Below are positions 32,393 to 43,400 of a stretch of DNA of 64,000 nucleotides, piece by piece (positions within the stretch are counted from its first letter, which is position 1; each line of letters begins with the position of its first letter). Below the pieces are notes generated by a model. That model did no database searches. It saw only the letters and a list, made by a program, of their open reading frames with translations, and was not told where the DNA came from. Both the position numbers and the translations under genes were made by a program. The DNA lies in assembly GCA_946406115.1 (NCBI GenBank), contig OX291544.1:23205521-23269520 (forward strand). The letters are read 5' to 3'. The stretch comes from Apoda limacodes (lineage: Eukaryota > Arthropoda > Insecta > Lepidoptera > Limacodidae).

Positions 32393-32758
32393 AGGATACA
32401 CTTCGCGGCGCCTCGCAGCGGGCTTCATACAAACGAATTTTTCACTTATTTTTGACACTTGCTGATGAAACTCCACGCAATTTTTAAGACATGTTCTAGT
32501 AATAAATATCTAGGTCTGCAGTGTGCCAGTTTTCTATTAAATTTTATAGTTTAAAAGTTATACAGGATTCTAGTTTTTCATACAAATGATTTTAAAAAAG
32601 ATTTCTAGTTAATAGAAAGTTTTACAAGATTTTGGAAAAACCACGGACATAGGCTTGGGATTATAACTAAGAAATTTCACAGTGATTAGTTAATGTCAAA
32701 AACAAATGAGAAATTCGTTTGTATGAAGCCCGCTGCAAGGCGCCGCGAAGTGTATCCT
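32393..32758. mobile_element. MITE with ~64-bp TIRs
   Basis: The left end GGATACACTTCGCGGCGCC followed by TCGCAGCGGGCTTCATACAA is repeated inverted at the right end (...TTGTATGAAGCCCGC and GGCGCCGCGAAGTGTATCC). The match continues through CGAATTT and into ATTTTTGACA. Arms differ at few positions. The 366-bp element has no ORF. The target duplication is not clear. Confidence 0.82.
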
Positions 32759-33690
32759 CTTAAGAGGTACATGAAACACGTTTTCGTTGTAAGGTGAGTG
32801 GGAAGATGAAAAACGGTGTAAGTCAGAAAACTAACAAAAGCGACGAATTTTGCACCTAAATTTGATTGTCTTTGTTTTATATGGAAAAAGCAAAACTAAA
32901 GTTTTTTTTATTTTCAATCAGAGTAGGTACCTACCGTTGTGATCTAAGCACTTTTGCCATTTTATAGGGAGTTCACTGATTCCTTTGTTTGCTTAAAAAA
33001 TTGCGGGAGCGAGAATCAACAAAATCTGAAAAAAAAGCATCTACATTTGTTTCCCAAGGTGATTGATGACAGAACCCGTGACTGTATCCGTCAGGATCCA
33101 ACTAAACTCAAATATAATGTGTGCAATACATCACTCTATAAAAAAAAAAATGTGCGGTAATGTGCATAAAAGTATAACTACAACACTCTACCAAAAAGTT
33201 TTCGAGAATTACCCCTACTTAAGCTTCAAATGATATTAAAAAATAAATTAGTTGAAAAAGCCTATTACAAACTGGATGATTATTATAAGGATCGGGAATT
33301 CTGATAGCACAAAATGAAATGTAATGTTTTTTTTTATCATAAAAAAAATTATGCTAGGACTTTTTACTTATTTTGTTTTTGACTGTCAGACTAACATAAT
33401 TCTCTTTATTTATAAATGACTTTATAACATCGTGTGAGCGAATTGATTGATTTAATTTTGAAATTTCTTTTTTTTAATTCATTATTGTTATTTGTCTACT
33501 GTGCCTAATTTATTTATGTGTTTCACTTATTTTTCATTATAATTTGACATTTACAATTTTGCCTGCAATTTATAAATCAATACCTAATCTATGTTTTTAT
33601 TGTATTAAAGGGTAGTGAGTCTTGTGTCACTATTAAATAATGTAAACTAAGAACTCACTGATAAATTGTACAGTGTAATCATATATTTGC
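32759..33690. other. no gene seen
   Basis: AT-rich sequence, poly-A and poly-T tracts, no recognised element. Confidence 0.45.
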
Positions 33691-33694
33691 ATGC

Positions 33695-33830
33695 TTCTTC
33701 TCGCCAGCCTTCATACGTCCCCACTGTTGGGGCACGGCCTACCCTAGCGAGGGTGATTTGGGCCATAGTCCACGTTGTTTCCTCACGATGTTTTCCTTCA
33801 CCGAAATTTTTTGCATGCTGTGTGGCCGAA
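33695..33830 (+). mobile_element. LINE (CR1-like) 3'-UTR fragment
   Basis: CATACGTCCCCACTGTTGG, GGCACGGCCTACC, GGGCCATAGTCCACG and GATGTTTTCCTTCACCGAA follow the order of a 3' end widespread in lepidopteran CR1/Zenon-type LINEs. The assignment rests on remembered consensus, not on a search. Confidence 0.5.
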
Positions 33831-33860
33831 ATATGTTTGAACTTTAACTATACCATCTTT

Positions 33861-34681
33861 AATGTAACTACCATATTTCTTGCATATAAAATATTTCTGA
33901 TTCTGATTTGAAGGTTTTGGTTTGACGGAATTACCGTTTCAGGTTTTCCGTCTCCGGTAAACGACCGGAGGATGTAAGAAACTATGGAAGTTTCCAGAAC
34001 CGTTCCTAGTTCTCTAGAGACTCAAGAATCGTTTTTACTTTTGACATTAGGCATCATCATTCATTAATTATATTCTCTTTGATTTATCACTTTTACGTTT
34101 AACTTGGCGTAATATCGAATATTCTACATATTTTCACGAACGCTGAATCTAAGTGGATTCATAATATTTAGCTACTATACTTAAGCTATTATAGTTGATA
34201 ATCTAAAACCGTTCGAGGTACGGTAATTTGTATATTGTGTGTGAATGTGTGACTAATTTTCACGTAAGTTAATAAGTAATTAATGTATATCTTTTCAGTA
34301 ACGGTTTTCTATTTACCCTACGACTCTTCGCCGTTACTACTACCATGGAGAAGACTGTTTTTCTCAATCGCTCTCTTGAGTGACGTCCGCACTGGAGAGG
34401 AATCTAGGAGTCCGTTTATACTCCAAAGCCTCGGCCTGAGCAACACTGCTCACCTAAACTTAGGGGCGAGCACAAGCCACGTGCGGCATAGCACCGTGCC
34501 TACCCAGCAAGGCCCTGGGCTAACCTTACAAACCACACTTCCTTAGGTTCCCTAAAAGTCAGTCCCGTCCGCGTAAACCTACTCTGGCGGCGGATACCTA
34601 CAGGATGCGGACGTCGTGGAATATATCATCGATCAGGCTTTAGGCCGAATAATCTGAATGTACTTTCTGTCCTAATATATA
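33861..34681. other. no gene seen
   Basis: AT-rich up to about 34300, then a GC-richer segment (34310-34620) with an 87-residue plus-strand frame that shows no known motif. Confidence 0.4.
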
Positions 34682-35261
34682 CACACCGGCACAAATAGGG
34701 GAACAGAAAAAAAAGTGAGACTATGAGATAATAACGCATATATTTGACGAAATCATTCAGATTGTTGGGGGGTGGCATTCTGGATTTAACCCTTCTTTTT
34801 AGCAAGTCCCAGACATGCTCTATCGGATTCATATCGGGGGAATTTGCTGGCCACTGCATCACCGGTATACCTACGTTGCTCAGATATGCCTTTACTGATT
34901 GTGCACTATGAGCACGAGCATTATCTTGCATTAGAATAAAGTCGTCACCAATAAATGGGGCAAATGGTACAACATGTTCTTCTAAAATGTCTCTGATGTA
35001 TCGATCTGCTGTCATGGTCCCTCCTGTGACTATCACTAACTCCGTGCGAGCTCCTAAACATATCCCTCCCCAAACCATAATCGAGCCGCCACCATAAGCC
35101 ACTGTGTGTTCAAAATTAGACTGTATGTGGCATTCTCCTTCTATACCTATTCGCTGTCTCCCATCGATCTGTTTTAAAAGAACTCTGCACTCATCAGTAA
35201 AGAGAACCTGCTGCCATTCGTTCAAATCCTTTTTTTGTGTTCCGCTAATTGTGCCGGTGTG
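34682..35261 (-). mobile_element. Tc1-like deletion derivative, copy B
   Basis: TIRs CACACCGGCACAAATAGG and CTAATTGTGCCGGTGTG lie next to TA on both sides. The minus-strand frame (35225-34626) keeps LFTDECRV (first Asp), LMQDNARAH (second Asp) and NSPDMNPIEHVWDL (third acidic position), an uninterrupted catalytic domain. The start of the frame joins the TIR directly (NEWQQVLF), so the N-terminal DNA-binding half is deleted at the same point as in copy A (6821-7389). It therefore cannot encode a functional transposase, but could be mobilised by a full-length relative. Confidence 0.9.
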
Positions 35262-35381
35262 TATATATTTGCAAACCTTCTATCTAGAAATCTGTGTAGG
35301 CAGGCTTACGGTTTTCTATCTTTCAGTATAGATAGGAAGTTTCTTATATTGTAAAAAATAGATAGCTCTAATTTCTATATA

Positions 35382-36623
35382 TTAGGTTCTACTACTAACC
35401 ATTAAATATTGTTAATATAACTTTGAACATTATAGGGTTTCCTTGACCTTGAAAAGTGATTTTCTTTACTTGCCTCTGAACCCACTCTACCCGAATCTCT
35501 CTTCCTTGAGCAACTAAATCCCTCTTTTTGTTATAGATATTTTGGACTGCCTCATCTGAATTGATTTTTTTTTTCAATTAAGAAATTATCCAAATTCCGA
35601 AAAAAGTGGAAATCAGTTGGAGTATACTCCCCGGAGGATGGTGGGTGACGGAGACATTCCAATCCTAGCTCCTCTAGTTTCGCCACCGTCTGTTGTGCAG
35701 TGTGTGTTCTAGCGTTGTCTTGCAGCAGCAGTGGGCTAGAGCGGTTGACCAATCTCGGGTGTTTCTCGGCTAGCTTTTCCATCATGGTTTCCAATACAGA
35801 TCTGCCGTAATCGTCTGACCAGATCTTAGGAAGCTGTAGTGGAAGCCACAAACGCTGGTCCACCAGCCACAAACCAGTACATTTTTTTGAGTCAACTTCC
35901 GCTTGGGGTAGAATTTAGCCGGTTCTCCTGGCTTTAAACTGTGATGAGCGTTTGCGCTTATCGTATAGGATCCATTTTTCATCACAAGTAATGATACGAT
36001 TCAGAACCCCTTGTTATTGTGACGGTTGAGTAACGCGACGCATTAGTCGAAGCGTGTTTGTTGGTTTACTTCACTTAGTTCATGCGGTACCCATTTTTCA
36101 AGCTTTTTCTCTTTTCCAATTTGTTTCAAATGATTCAAAATGGTTTTATCACTCACACCGAAGCCTGCAGCTAACTCTGACGTGGTTTGAGATGGATCCG
36201 ATTCCACGATCATTTACAATTCCTCATTGACAACTAGGGTCTCCGGCCGTCCACGAGGTTTGTTCTGGGGGTCAAAATTTCTAGAACAAAAGCGTTGAAA
36301 CCAAGAACGTACCGATTATTCTCAGTAGATCCGTACACATCATAAATCCTTCGAGCTGTTTGTGCAGCGCATCGTGTCAACGATGGAATTCGTATTCGAA
36401 TGGTGTTCGAAGATAATGCGATAATTTATGTTTTCCATATTGAGGCACAGCACGATGTCAAAGCAAAATAGAATAAAGCGAAAACAAACGAAACATTCGA
36501 AACACAAATAGACAAGCTTAAAATTTAAATAAATTTGAATTTGGAATTCTTAACCAAACGCCGGGTTTTTGAGATCAAAGTGGCCAGTTCTAAAAAACAT
36601 CAATTTCATATATAGGGACCTAA
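35382..36623 (-). mobile_element. mariner, mori-type, nearly full length, inactivated
   Basis: The 1242-bp element is flanked by TA on both sides, with ends TTAGGTTCTACTAC (left) and, inverted, TTAGGTCCCTATATATG (right). On the minus strand pieces of the transposase appear in order: MENINYRIIF (about 36440), NFDPQNKPRGRPETLVV in broken frame, TSELAAGFGVSDKTIL, the first-Asp region CDEKWILYDK, LVNRSSPLLLQDNARTHTAQ with the second Asp, and the third-Asp region. In the latter PSSGEYTPTD replaces the expected SPDLxPTD, so the catalytic Asp is lost. Several frameshifts. It lies 120 bp from the Tc1 derivative. Confidence 0.85.
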
Positions 36624-36730
36624 TATTAGTATGGATTCTTATGACACTGTTGATGGAGCATTGTACACAGTATATTATGATATATATATACAAGTGAGCT
36701 GGGCTGCTCATTCACGGCCGTAACTATAAA

Positions 36731-36961
36731 ACATATATGTTCATTTGGCATGAAAACAAACAACTTATAATTTTTTACCGAAAAATTTGTATGGAGCTTG
36801 TACGAAAAATCCGGATATAATTAGTACTACAACCATCTCCAAGGATATTACGGTTTTCCTTGCGGTTCCAGAGATATCCAGATTTTTCGTACAAGCTCCA
36901 TACAAATTTTTCGGTAAAAAATTATAAGTTGTTTGTTTTCATGCCAAATGAACAAACATGT
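36731..36961. mobile_element. foldback/MITE element with 88-bp arms
   Basis: Arm 36731-36818 is repeated inverted at 36874-36961 with only a few mismatches (for example CCGGATAT against ATATCCAG). Landmarks: TTCATTTGGCATGAAAAC, AACAACTTATAATTTTTTACC and GTATGGAGCTTGTACG. The spacer is 55 nt. No ORF. Confidence 0.9.
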
Positions 36962-37019
36962 TTTATTTGAACATAATAATAGTAAACAGAAGCCATATCC
37001 AGTTGCAGCGTGTACATAA

Positions 37020-37307
37020 CAACCCTTAGTTTGAGAGTCCGTCTCGCACTTGACCGTTTTTTTTCCTTCATTTAAAACCTTGCCCTAACACTAACAAACA
37101 CAACAAAAAAAATTACCCGAATTGGTCCAGCCGCCTTCGAATTTTCCTAAGTGCGCGAGTCTGACTCGCACTTGACCTTTAATTTTTCCTAATAAACTTT
37201 GCCTTAACAATAAAGAACACAACAAAAAACGAATTATCCAAATCTGTCCTGCCGTTCCAGAGTTTTAGCGAGAGCAACGAACAGCAATTCATTTTAATAT
37301 ACATATA
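37020..37307. repeat. ~110-bp period units with GAGTC-type module
   Basis: TGAGAGTCCGTCTCGCACTTGACC (split here as GAGAGTCCGTCTCGCA and CTTGACC) is followed by AAAACCTTGCCCTAACA and AACACAACAAAAAA. The same order returns about 110 bp later with GCGAGTCTGACTCGCACTTG. Related pieces recur inside the Helitron to the right at about 37380 and 37630. It looks like part of an older Helitron. Confidence 0.65.
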
Positions 37308-37978
37308 CTAGCGGTCCCGGCGAACGTTGTTCCGCTGCCGTCCCTCTGTAACCCGACGAACGATGATTTTTACATAAAGTACGCGAGTCTGGCTCGCACT
37401 TGACAGATCGAGATAAAAACTATCCTATCTTTTAAGTTGGATCAAATAACAAATAGCTGACCCGGAGAACGTTGTTTCTCTTTTTTAAAACAACTGGCGC
37501 GCCACCTATTCTGAAAGGGTTGTACTAATTCAGAAACCCTAGCGTATGCTTGACCAATTTTTATTTCTCAAAAACCTTCCCCGGCGGTGTACACAACCAT
37601 TTACCAAAATTTCATTACAACAGGTTTACCAGTAGTGCGCGGGTCCGATTCCCACTTGACCCTTTTTTATTTCATATAAACCTTGCCCTAACAATAATAA
37701 AAACAACATAAATTTCACAAACAAACATAGCGCCATTTATTGAATACTTACTCAATGCTACAGATATCGCCATCTGTTAGAATCGTTTCAAGCTAACAGA
37801 TAATAGACAAATAATTTGCAATAAAATAATATTACGACCTTAAATTGAGATGTAAGCTATCCTATCTTTTAAGTTGGATCAAAAAACAGATAATTACAAA
37901 GTTTGATCAAAATCGGTTCAGAAGTTTAGTAGTCCATCGCGGACAAACAACGTGACACGTAATTTTTATATATAAAGA
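37308..37978 (-). mobile_element. non-autonomous Helitron, family A
   Basis: Minus-strand 5' end TCTTTATATATAAAAATT after an A, 3' end GCCGGGACCGCTAG before a T. It is 671 bp and shares the CGTGTCACGTTGTTTGTCC start and CAACTGGCGCGCC block with 15834-16722. Contains AGATGGCGATATC and the GAGTCTGGCTCGC module. Confidence 0.85.
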
Positions 37979-38259
37979 TATAGAAATAGATTTTTTTCCC
38001 GTAATATTAATAATTAAAGCATAAATTACTGTCTACTACTAGCGATATCTATCAAATTAATTCTGAATCAACCATGGTTTTTTACAATTATAGTCACATA
38101 TAATTCTGGCAGAAGCCCATAGATTTAATGAAAATTAGTTACATTATGGTGACATTTAAAATGTTTATGTAACCATTTTGCCGAGCTCCCATCCAATTAC
38201 CTACTTCTTTAATTACTCACGCTCACAAGCAGGTACAATAATTAAAGATAAAAAAAAGT

Positions 38260-38675
38260 GCAAGTTGGACTCGCGCACCGAAGGTTCCGTACCTACCACC
38301 ATATATGTTATCTACAAACACAAACAAAAATATTTTAATATTTGAGTTGATTGAATGAAAGGCAAATTGCAGTTTACGATTTATGACGTATTAAACAAAA
38401 TCGGCCAAGTGCGAGTCGGACTCGCGCACGAAGGGTTCCGTACCATTATCTACAAAAACAAGCAAAAACATCAAGTATGTTGTATGGGAGACCCCTAAAA
38501 AAATTATTTTTTTCTGTTTTTTAGTATTTGTTGTCATAGCAGTAACAGAAATACATCTTCTGTGAAAATTCCAACTGTCTAACTATAACGGTTCATAAGA
38601 TACAGCCTGGTGACAGACGGATGGACGGACTTAGTAATAGGGTTCCTAATTACCTTTCAGGTACGGAACCCTAAA
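38260..38675. repeat. GGTTCCG-family dispersed repeat, copy 4
   Basis: CCAAGTGCGAGTCGGACTCG, AAGGGTTCCGTACCATTATC, AACAGAAATACATCTTCTGTG, ACGGTTCATAAGATACAGCC, GGACTTAGTAATAGGGTTCC and GGTACGGAACCCTAAAAA. A shorter, partly duplicated head lies at 38263-38300. Confidence 0.8.
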
Positions 38676-38789
38676 AAACTACTTACTAGATCTCGTTCAA
38701 ACGAATTTTCGGTGGAAGTTTGCATGGTAATGTACATCATAATTTTTTGGTTTTATCATTCTCTTATTTTAGAAGGTACAAGGGGGGAC

Positions 38790-39075
38790 ACCCATTTTAC
38801 CACTTTGGAAGTGTCTCTCGCGCAAACTATTCAGTTTAGAAAAAAATTATATCAGCAACTTCAATATCATTTTGAAGACCTATCCATAGAAACGTATGTG
38901 AAAACCCCAAAAAATTATGGTATTTTTTTCTATTGTTGTGTGAAAATCTCAATGCGGTTCACAGAATACATCTATTCGGAAAAAAGTGGCTGTGACATAC
39001 GGACGGACAGAAGACAGACATGACGAATCTATAAGGGTTCCGTTTTTGCCATTTGGCTACGGAACCCTAAATATC
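38790..39075. repeat. related GGTTCCG element, second subfamily
   Basis: GACATACGGACGGACAGAAG, ACGAATCTATAAGGGTTCCG, TTTTTGCCATTTGGC and TACGGAACCCTAAA. The ending is shared with copies at 49660-49895 and 60405-60737. Confidence 0.7.
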
Positions 39076-39620
39076 ACCTGATCCTCACATGAAACCACCG
39101 CTGCCCTACTTTAGATTCAACTCTAGCTACAGCCCTGTGCTCATTATAGACAAGGTTGTGGGTTGCAGTCCGAGCCGAAGCGAGGGCGTGATTCAGCCGA
39201 GTTTGTATTGAGTAGAGCTCACGAGTGACATATGACCTGTTTCCTACACACCCAAATGACAGTAAATTATTAGTGTCTAGTGTATAAGTATTATATTAGT
39301 GGTAAAATATTGTAAAAAGTTGATATTGAATGGAATCTAATAGTTTTAATATGTTGCATTTATTTTCCCAAAAAAAAGAACTTAGTTCATATGCATATTT
39401 TTTTTTTAAATCTGTAAAGTAAAAGGCAATTACCGCTACAAGTGTGTTATATAAAATGCTGAAAACGGTGCAGTAAAGACTATTTTATGATCAAGTGTGT
39501 TGAAAACGAAATCAAAGGTTTTGTTTGAAGTATTTGTCTATGTCAATACCAAGGTATATTTAATATCACTTCATGCCAATACCACAGATTATATAATACT
39601 ATACTAGTACCAATACTAAC

Positions 39621-40410
39621 ATGTGTGGCGTTGAAATGCTCCACAGCACGCAGCAGATCGTGGTTACATCGCCTTAGAACTAGCTCCAAGACTGATCGCT
39701 TCTTACTTGGAAACAGCTTTGTTAGCATCTCGAGTCCGGCCGTGCTCACGGGTCTCTCATCTTCTTTGGTATCTTCACTAGGACCCAACCTGTATATACA
39801 TAATATAGCCCATATTCATCTGGGATAGATTATTATTATTAATTATATAGATTTATTTAGCCACCTTACACAGCTTTATGGACTTAATATGAAAACTTCA
39901 GAGGTCTCATTTGTATATGTTCATACATTCTATGTCCAACACTTCCTTAATACATAAATACATATAACATATATACAATGAAATGGAATGCTTGGTGGCT
40001 CTGTTGGCACTGACTGCCTGCCGATCCGAGAAACATCGGTTCAATCCTCGCACGGGACAAGCAATTATGTGAAAAAGTATTTAAGTATATTTTATATCCG
40101 TTATAAACTTTGCTTACGTGCTCGTAGTTTGGAATCAGATGGCGCTGTGTGTAATTTCCAGGGATAACCATAATACTAGGTAATAGTAATACGAGCTAAC
40201 ATAAAAAAATAAAGATATTATCTATCAGATAAAACTATTATTCTAAAGAATAATTGAACGTACCGAGCTCGTGGGGAAACTGAAGAGTTGCAGGCGGAGT
40301 CTGGTGAAGTGCTGCAGCAATCAGGAAGAGAGTCACTGGTCTCACTGTCAATATGGATGGGCTGCCAGAGCAAAAGTATTTATACAAAATACAAAAGTAC
40401 CTGAGCATAA

Positions 40411-40444
<34 letters not shown>

Positions 40445-43400
40445 TTAGTAATTATTCGTCGTCGTTACTTAGAAAATAAAGGAAACTAACTGGATGCATG
40501 TAAAAAAGTGTGTTAACTTAGGGTTCCATAGAATTAAAATTATTATTGTGGATATCTGAACAGCTTAAGAACCGATTTGGTTGGAAACAATTTTCCTTGG
40601 AATTATTTATTAAGATCAATTAATCAAACTATAACCTTAGTTTTAAAATACTTTAAATTACAATTTTCCATGTTAATCACCCAAATTGCAAAATAAAATA
40701 AAATATTATCTAGAATCTTGAAACATTATGTATATGTTGTGCTTAACACTAAATAAATAAAAGCTTATTTATTTATTAATTTGCGTTAGAACTTTCAGTT
40801 TCTTACCGTATGGTCATCCGCTACCGAGTCGGGTTCTGCTCCTGGACTTGGGCAGGGCCTGGTGACCCTCATACCATATATCCTGCCCGGAGGCAAGGCC
40901 TCTAATGCCGTCCCACTTTCTACTGATGCCAAATGTAAAGCTATCTTGTCTTCAGCCGCCTGCTGCCTTTTCAGAGCTACCTGTGGAGGTCTTCGTTTTT
41001 AAATGTTTCTGATCTAAATTGCTCCTCACGCTAGTTTTTTGCCTATCCTTTAGTTTTTACTATTTTTTATTTTTAAGTTTTAGCAAAGAAATCTTCAAAA
41101 TTCTAAGCACTATTAGTTTACAACTTTGCTAAAGCATAGCCGTAGTAGTGCTTTAGACCCTGAGAAAAAGCATTTTTTTAAAACAATGATGAATTATAAA
41201 CAAATTATTTATTTCATGTATTTCAATAAAAATCTCAGTCAGTTGAGATGTAGCTTCCTCACGCATGCTCAGTTACATATCGCGTCATTCTTGTTTGTAT
41301 TCAAGTTTTCTGTCAGGTAGTACTGCATCTTAATGATCCACACTAGCATTATTATCGTGATGTGCCTAGGCGGATACGGACGGAGTTACATGTAAAGCGA
41401 GTTCATCAATTAAAGTAGGTATATTCACAAATATAGTAATAATTTTTAACACTAGTTTAAAATTCACTACTTATCTTACGTAAGGTGTATGCGCCAACAC
41501 AATTATTTACTTTACTATTGGCAATAATGTAAGGATAAGGTTACAAAAATAATACTAGGAGCTTTTCTGTGATTTAATTTACTAATACAATCATTGAGAT
41601 GTGAATGATATGAATTATAAACGATGATAACTTAATTTAGCGGAAAATCCTGACAAACAGTGAATGTTTGTATTAGCGGTAAACCCCGGGAGAGTTGGCC
41701 AAAGTTCTACCGCCGGCAGACAAGATAGACGAGGCGGTGTGGCGGTAACCCCCTAGGCGATAACGTTTCATTGCAAACGCAAACAAAACGAAATCCTTGC
41801 CACAAATCAAATAACTGGACCGCTGTGACACGCAATACATATTAATTTATCTACTGCCCCGAGTAATGAAATCTACTTAGTAAATGTTGCTTTTATTTAA
41901 CCGCACTAATAGGTTTGTTACTTACATACCTACCTAAGGTTTATTTAATTTTACATTTTTTTTCAAAGGCATATATTATAGCATAAAACTAATTAAGTAA
42001 TAGATATAATAAGTAAAGGAATTACAAAATTAAATATCAGGGAATAAATAACCCAGAAAGCGAACAACGAAGAGGTTACAGTATGAGATGTGATGTGCAA
42101 CAGGTGACCCAAATATATTATTAGGTTGATGTAGGTACATAAGTTAAGTAATGCCCTTAATTTAAAGCGGCTTTAGGCCACCTGGCAGCTTAACATCAGG
42201 TGGGCCGTATGCTTGCTTGGTTGATACCTTAGCGGTACTTATAATGTACAAAAATAAGTTATTTAAGGATGCATTTGACCTTCTTATGCGTATATTAAGG
42301 TGAAAAATTTAAGGTGCATGCTGTCAGTATAGTTTTTTTTTTAGTTTAAGGTTATAACAACAAATAATGTTTTGGCGACTGGTTGTAGAAAATAGGGTAG
42401 GTTCAAAGGCTCGAGCCGCAAATAATGTTGCAGCCGTCTGAAACACATTTTTTTACACACTGAGAAAACCGCAAGATGCAAGAAAAATTAGTTTGAATAT
42501 CATTTTTTCAACGTTCAATTTATTCATAGCATTAAGCCCACCTTCCAAATAAAACCTTAACTTGTGTGTTCACTTGTTTTTGATAGTTCACTGGAATATG
42601 ATAGCATTATAGTCATCGAAAAAGTTTACACGAATTTTGATTTATTTCGTACATATCTCAGACGTTTAGGTGTGTTTCACGCGGTTTTCTATAGGATTAA
42701 AATGTTATTTTTCTAATTTTGAACTTTTACCACAATAGCAATTTTTAAATACAGACATTTTCAGAGTCCTGCATGCAGGAGAGGAGGAAAATGATAATTT
42801 GCTTTTGGGGTTTATGTACCTACTACATATATTTTTTTACAAACAAGTACCTACGGTCCGCCAGATGTGGAGCAGTGACCGTAGCCTAGAATGATTGCAA
42901 TTTTCAACACCTTACGTGTTGCTGATCCTTTCAAAATCTAAATACTTTCTTCTGGAAGGAGCCCATTCTGTAGTCCCTGTGGAAAACCTTGACATAGACC
43001 TAGTTCTAAAACCAAATCATTAGTCGTTTTTGCCGGAAGTTCCACTAAAACCGTTATCTTCGTTCCTCTACTGTGCGCGACTATTTCGGTTCTAAGGATA
43101 ACTCCCTGCTAACTAATTTATCACGCGTAAAATTTTGAGTAAAGTGGCGTTTTGTTGACCGACATTATGCACATTATGCGCTTAATGTCAATTACCCATC
43201 CAAAGAGAATGAGACAAGATTTGTACAGTGTGTCATACAAAATATATGTCTTTTTAACTTGGTTGGTTGGATTACATTAAACGCAATGAAGCAGTTAACA
43301 GAACGTACCTTAAATAAATACCACTTATAACTAAATTCAATTCATAACAAAAACAATAAAAAACATGTGCGGAATGAATGTTGTATGGGTGGAGTGTAGA

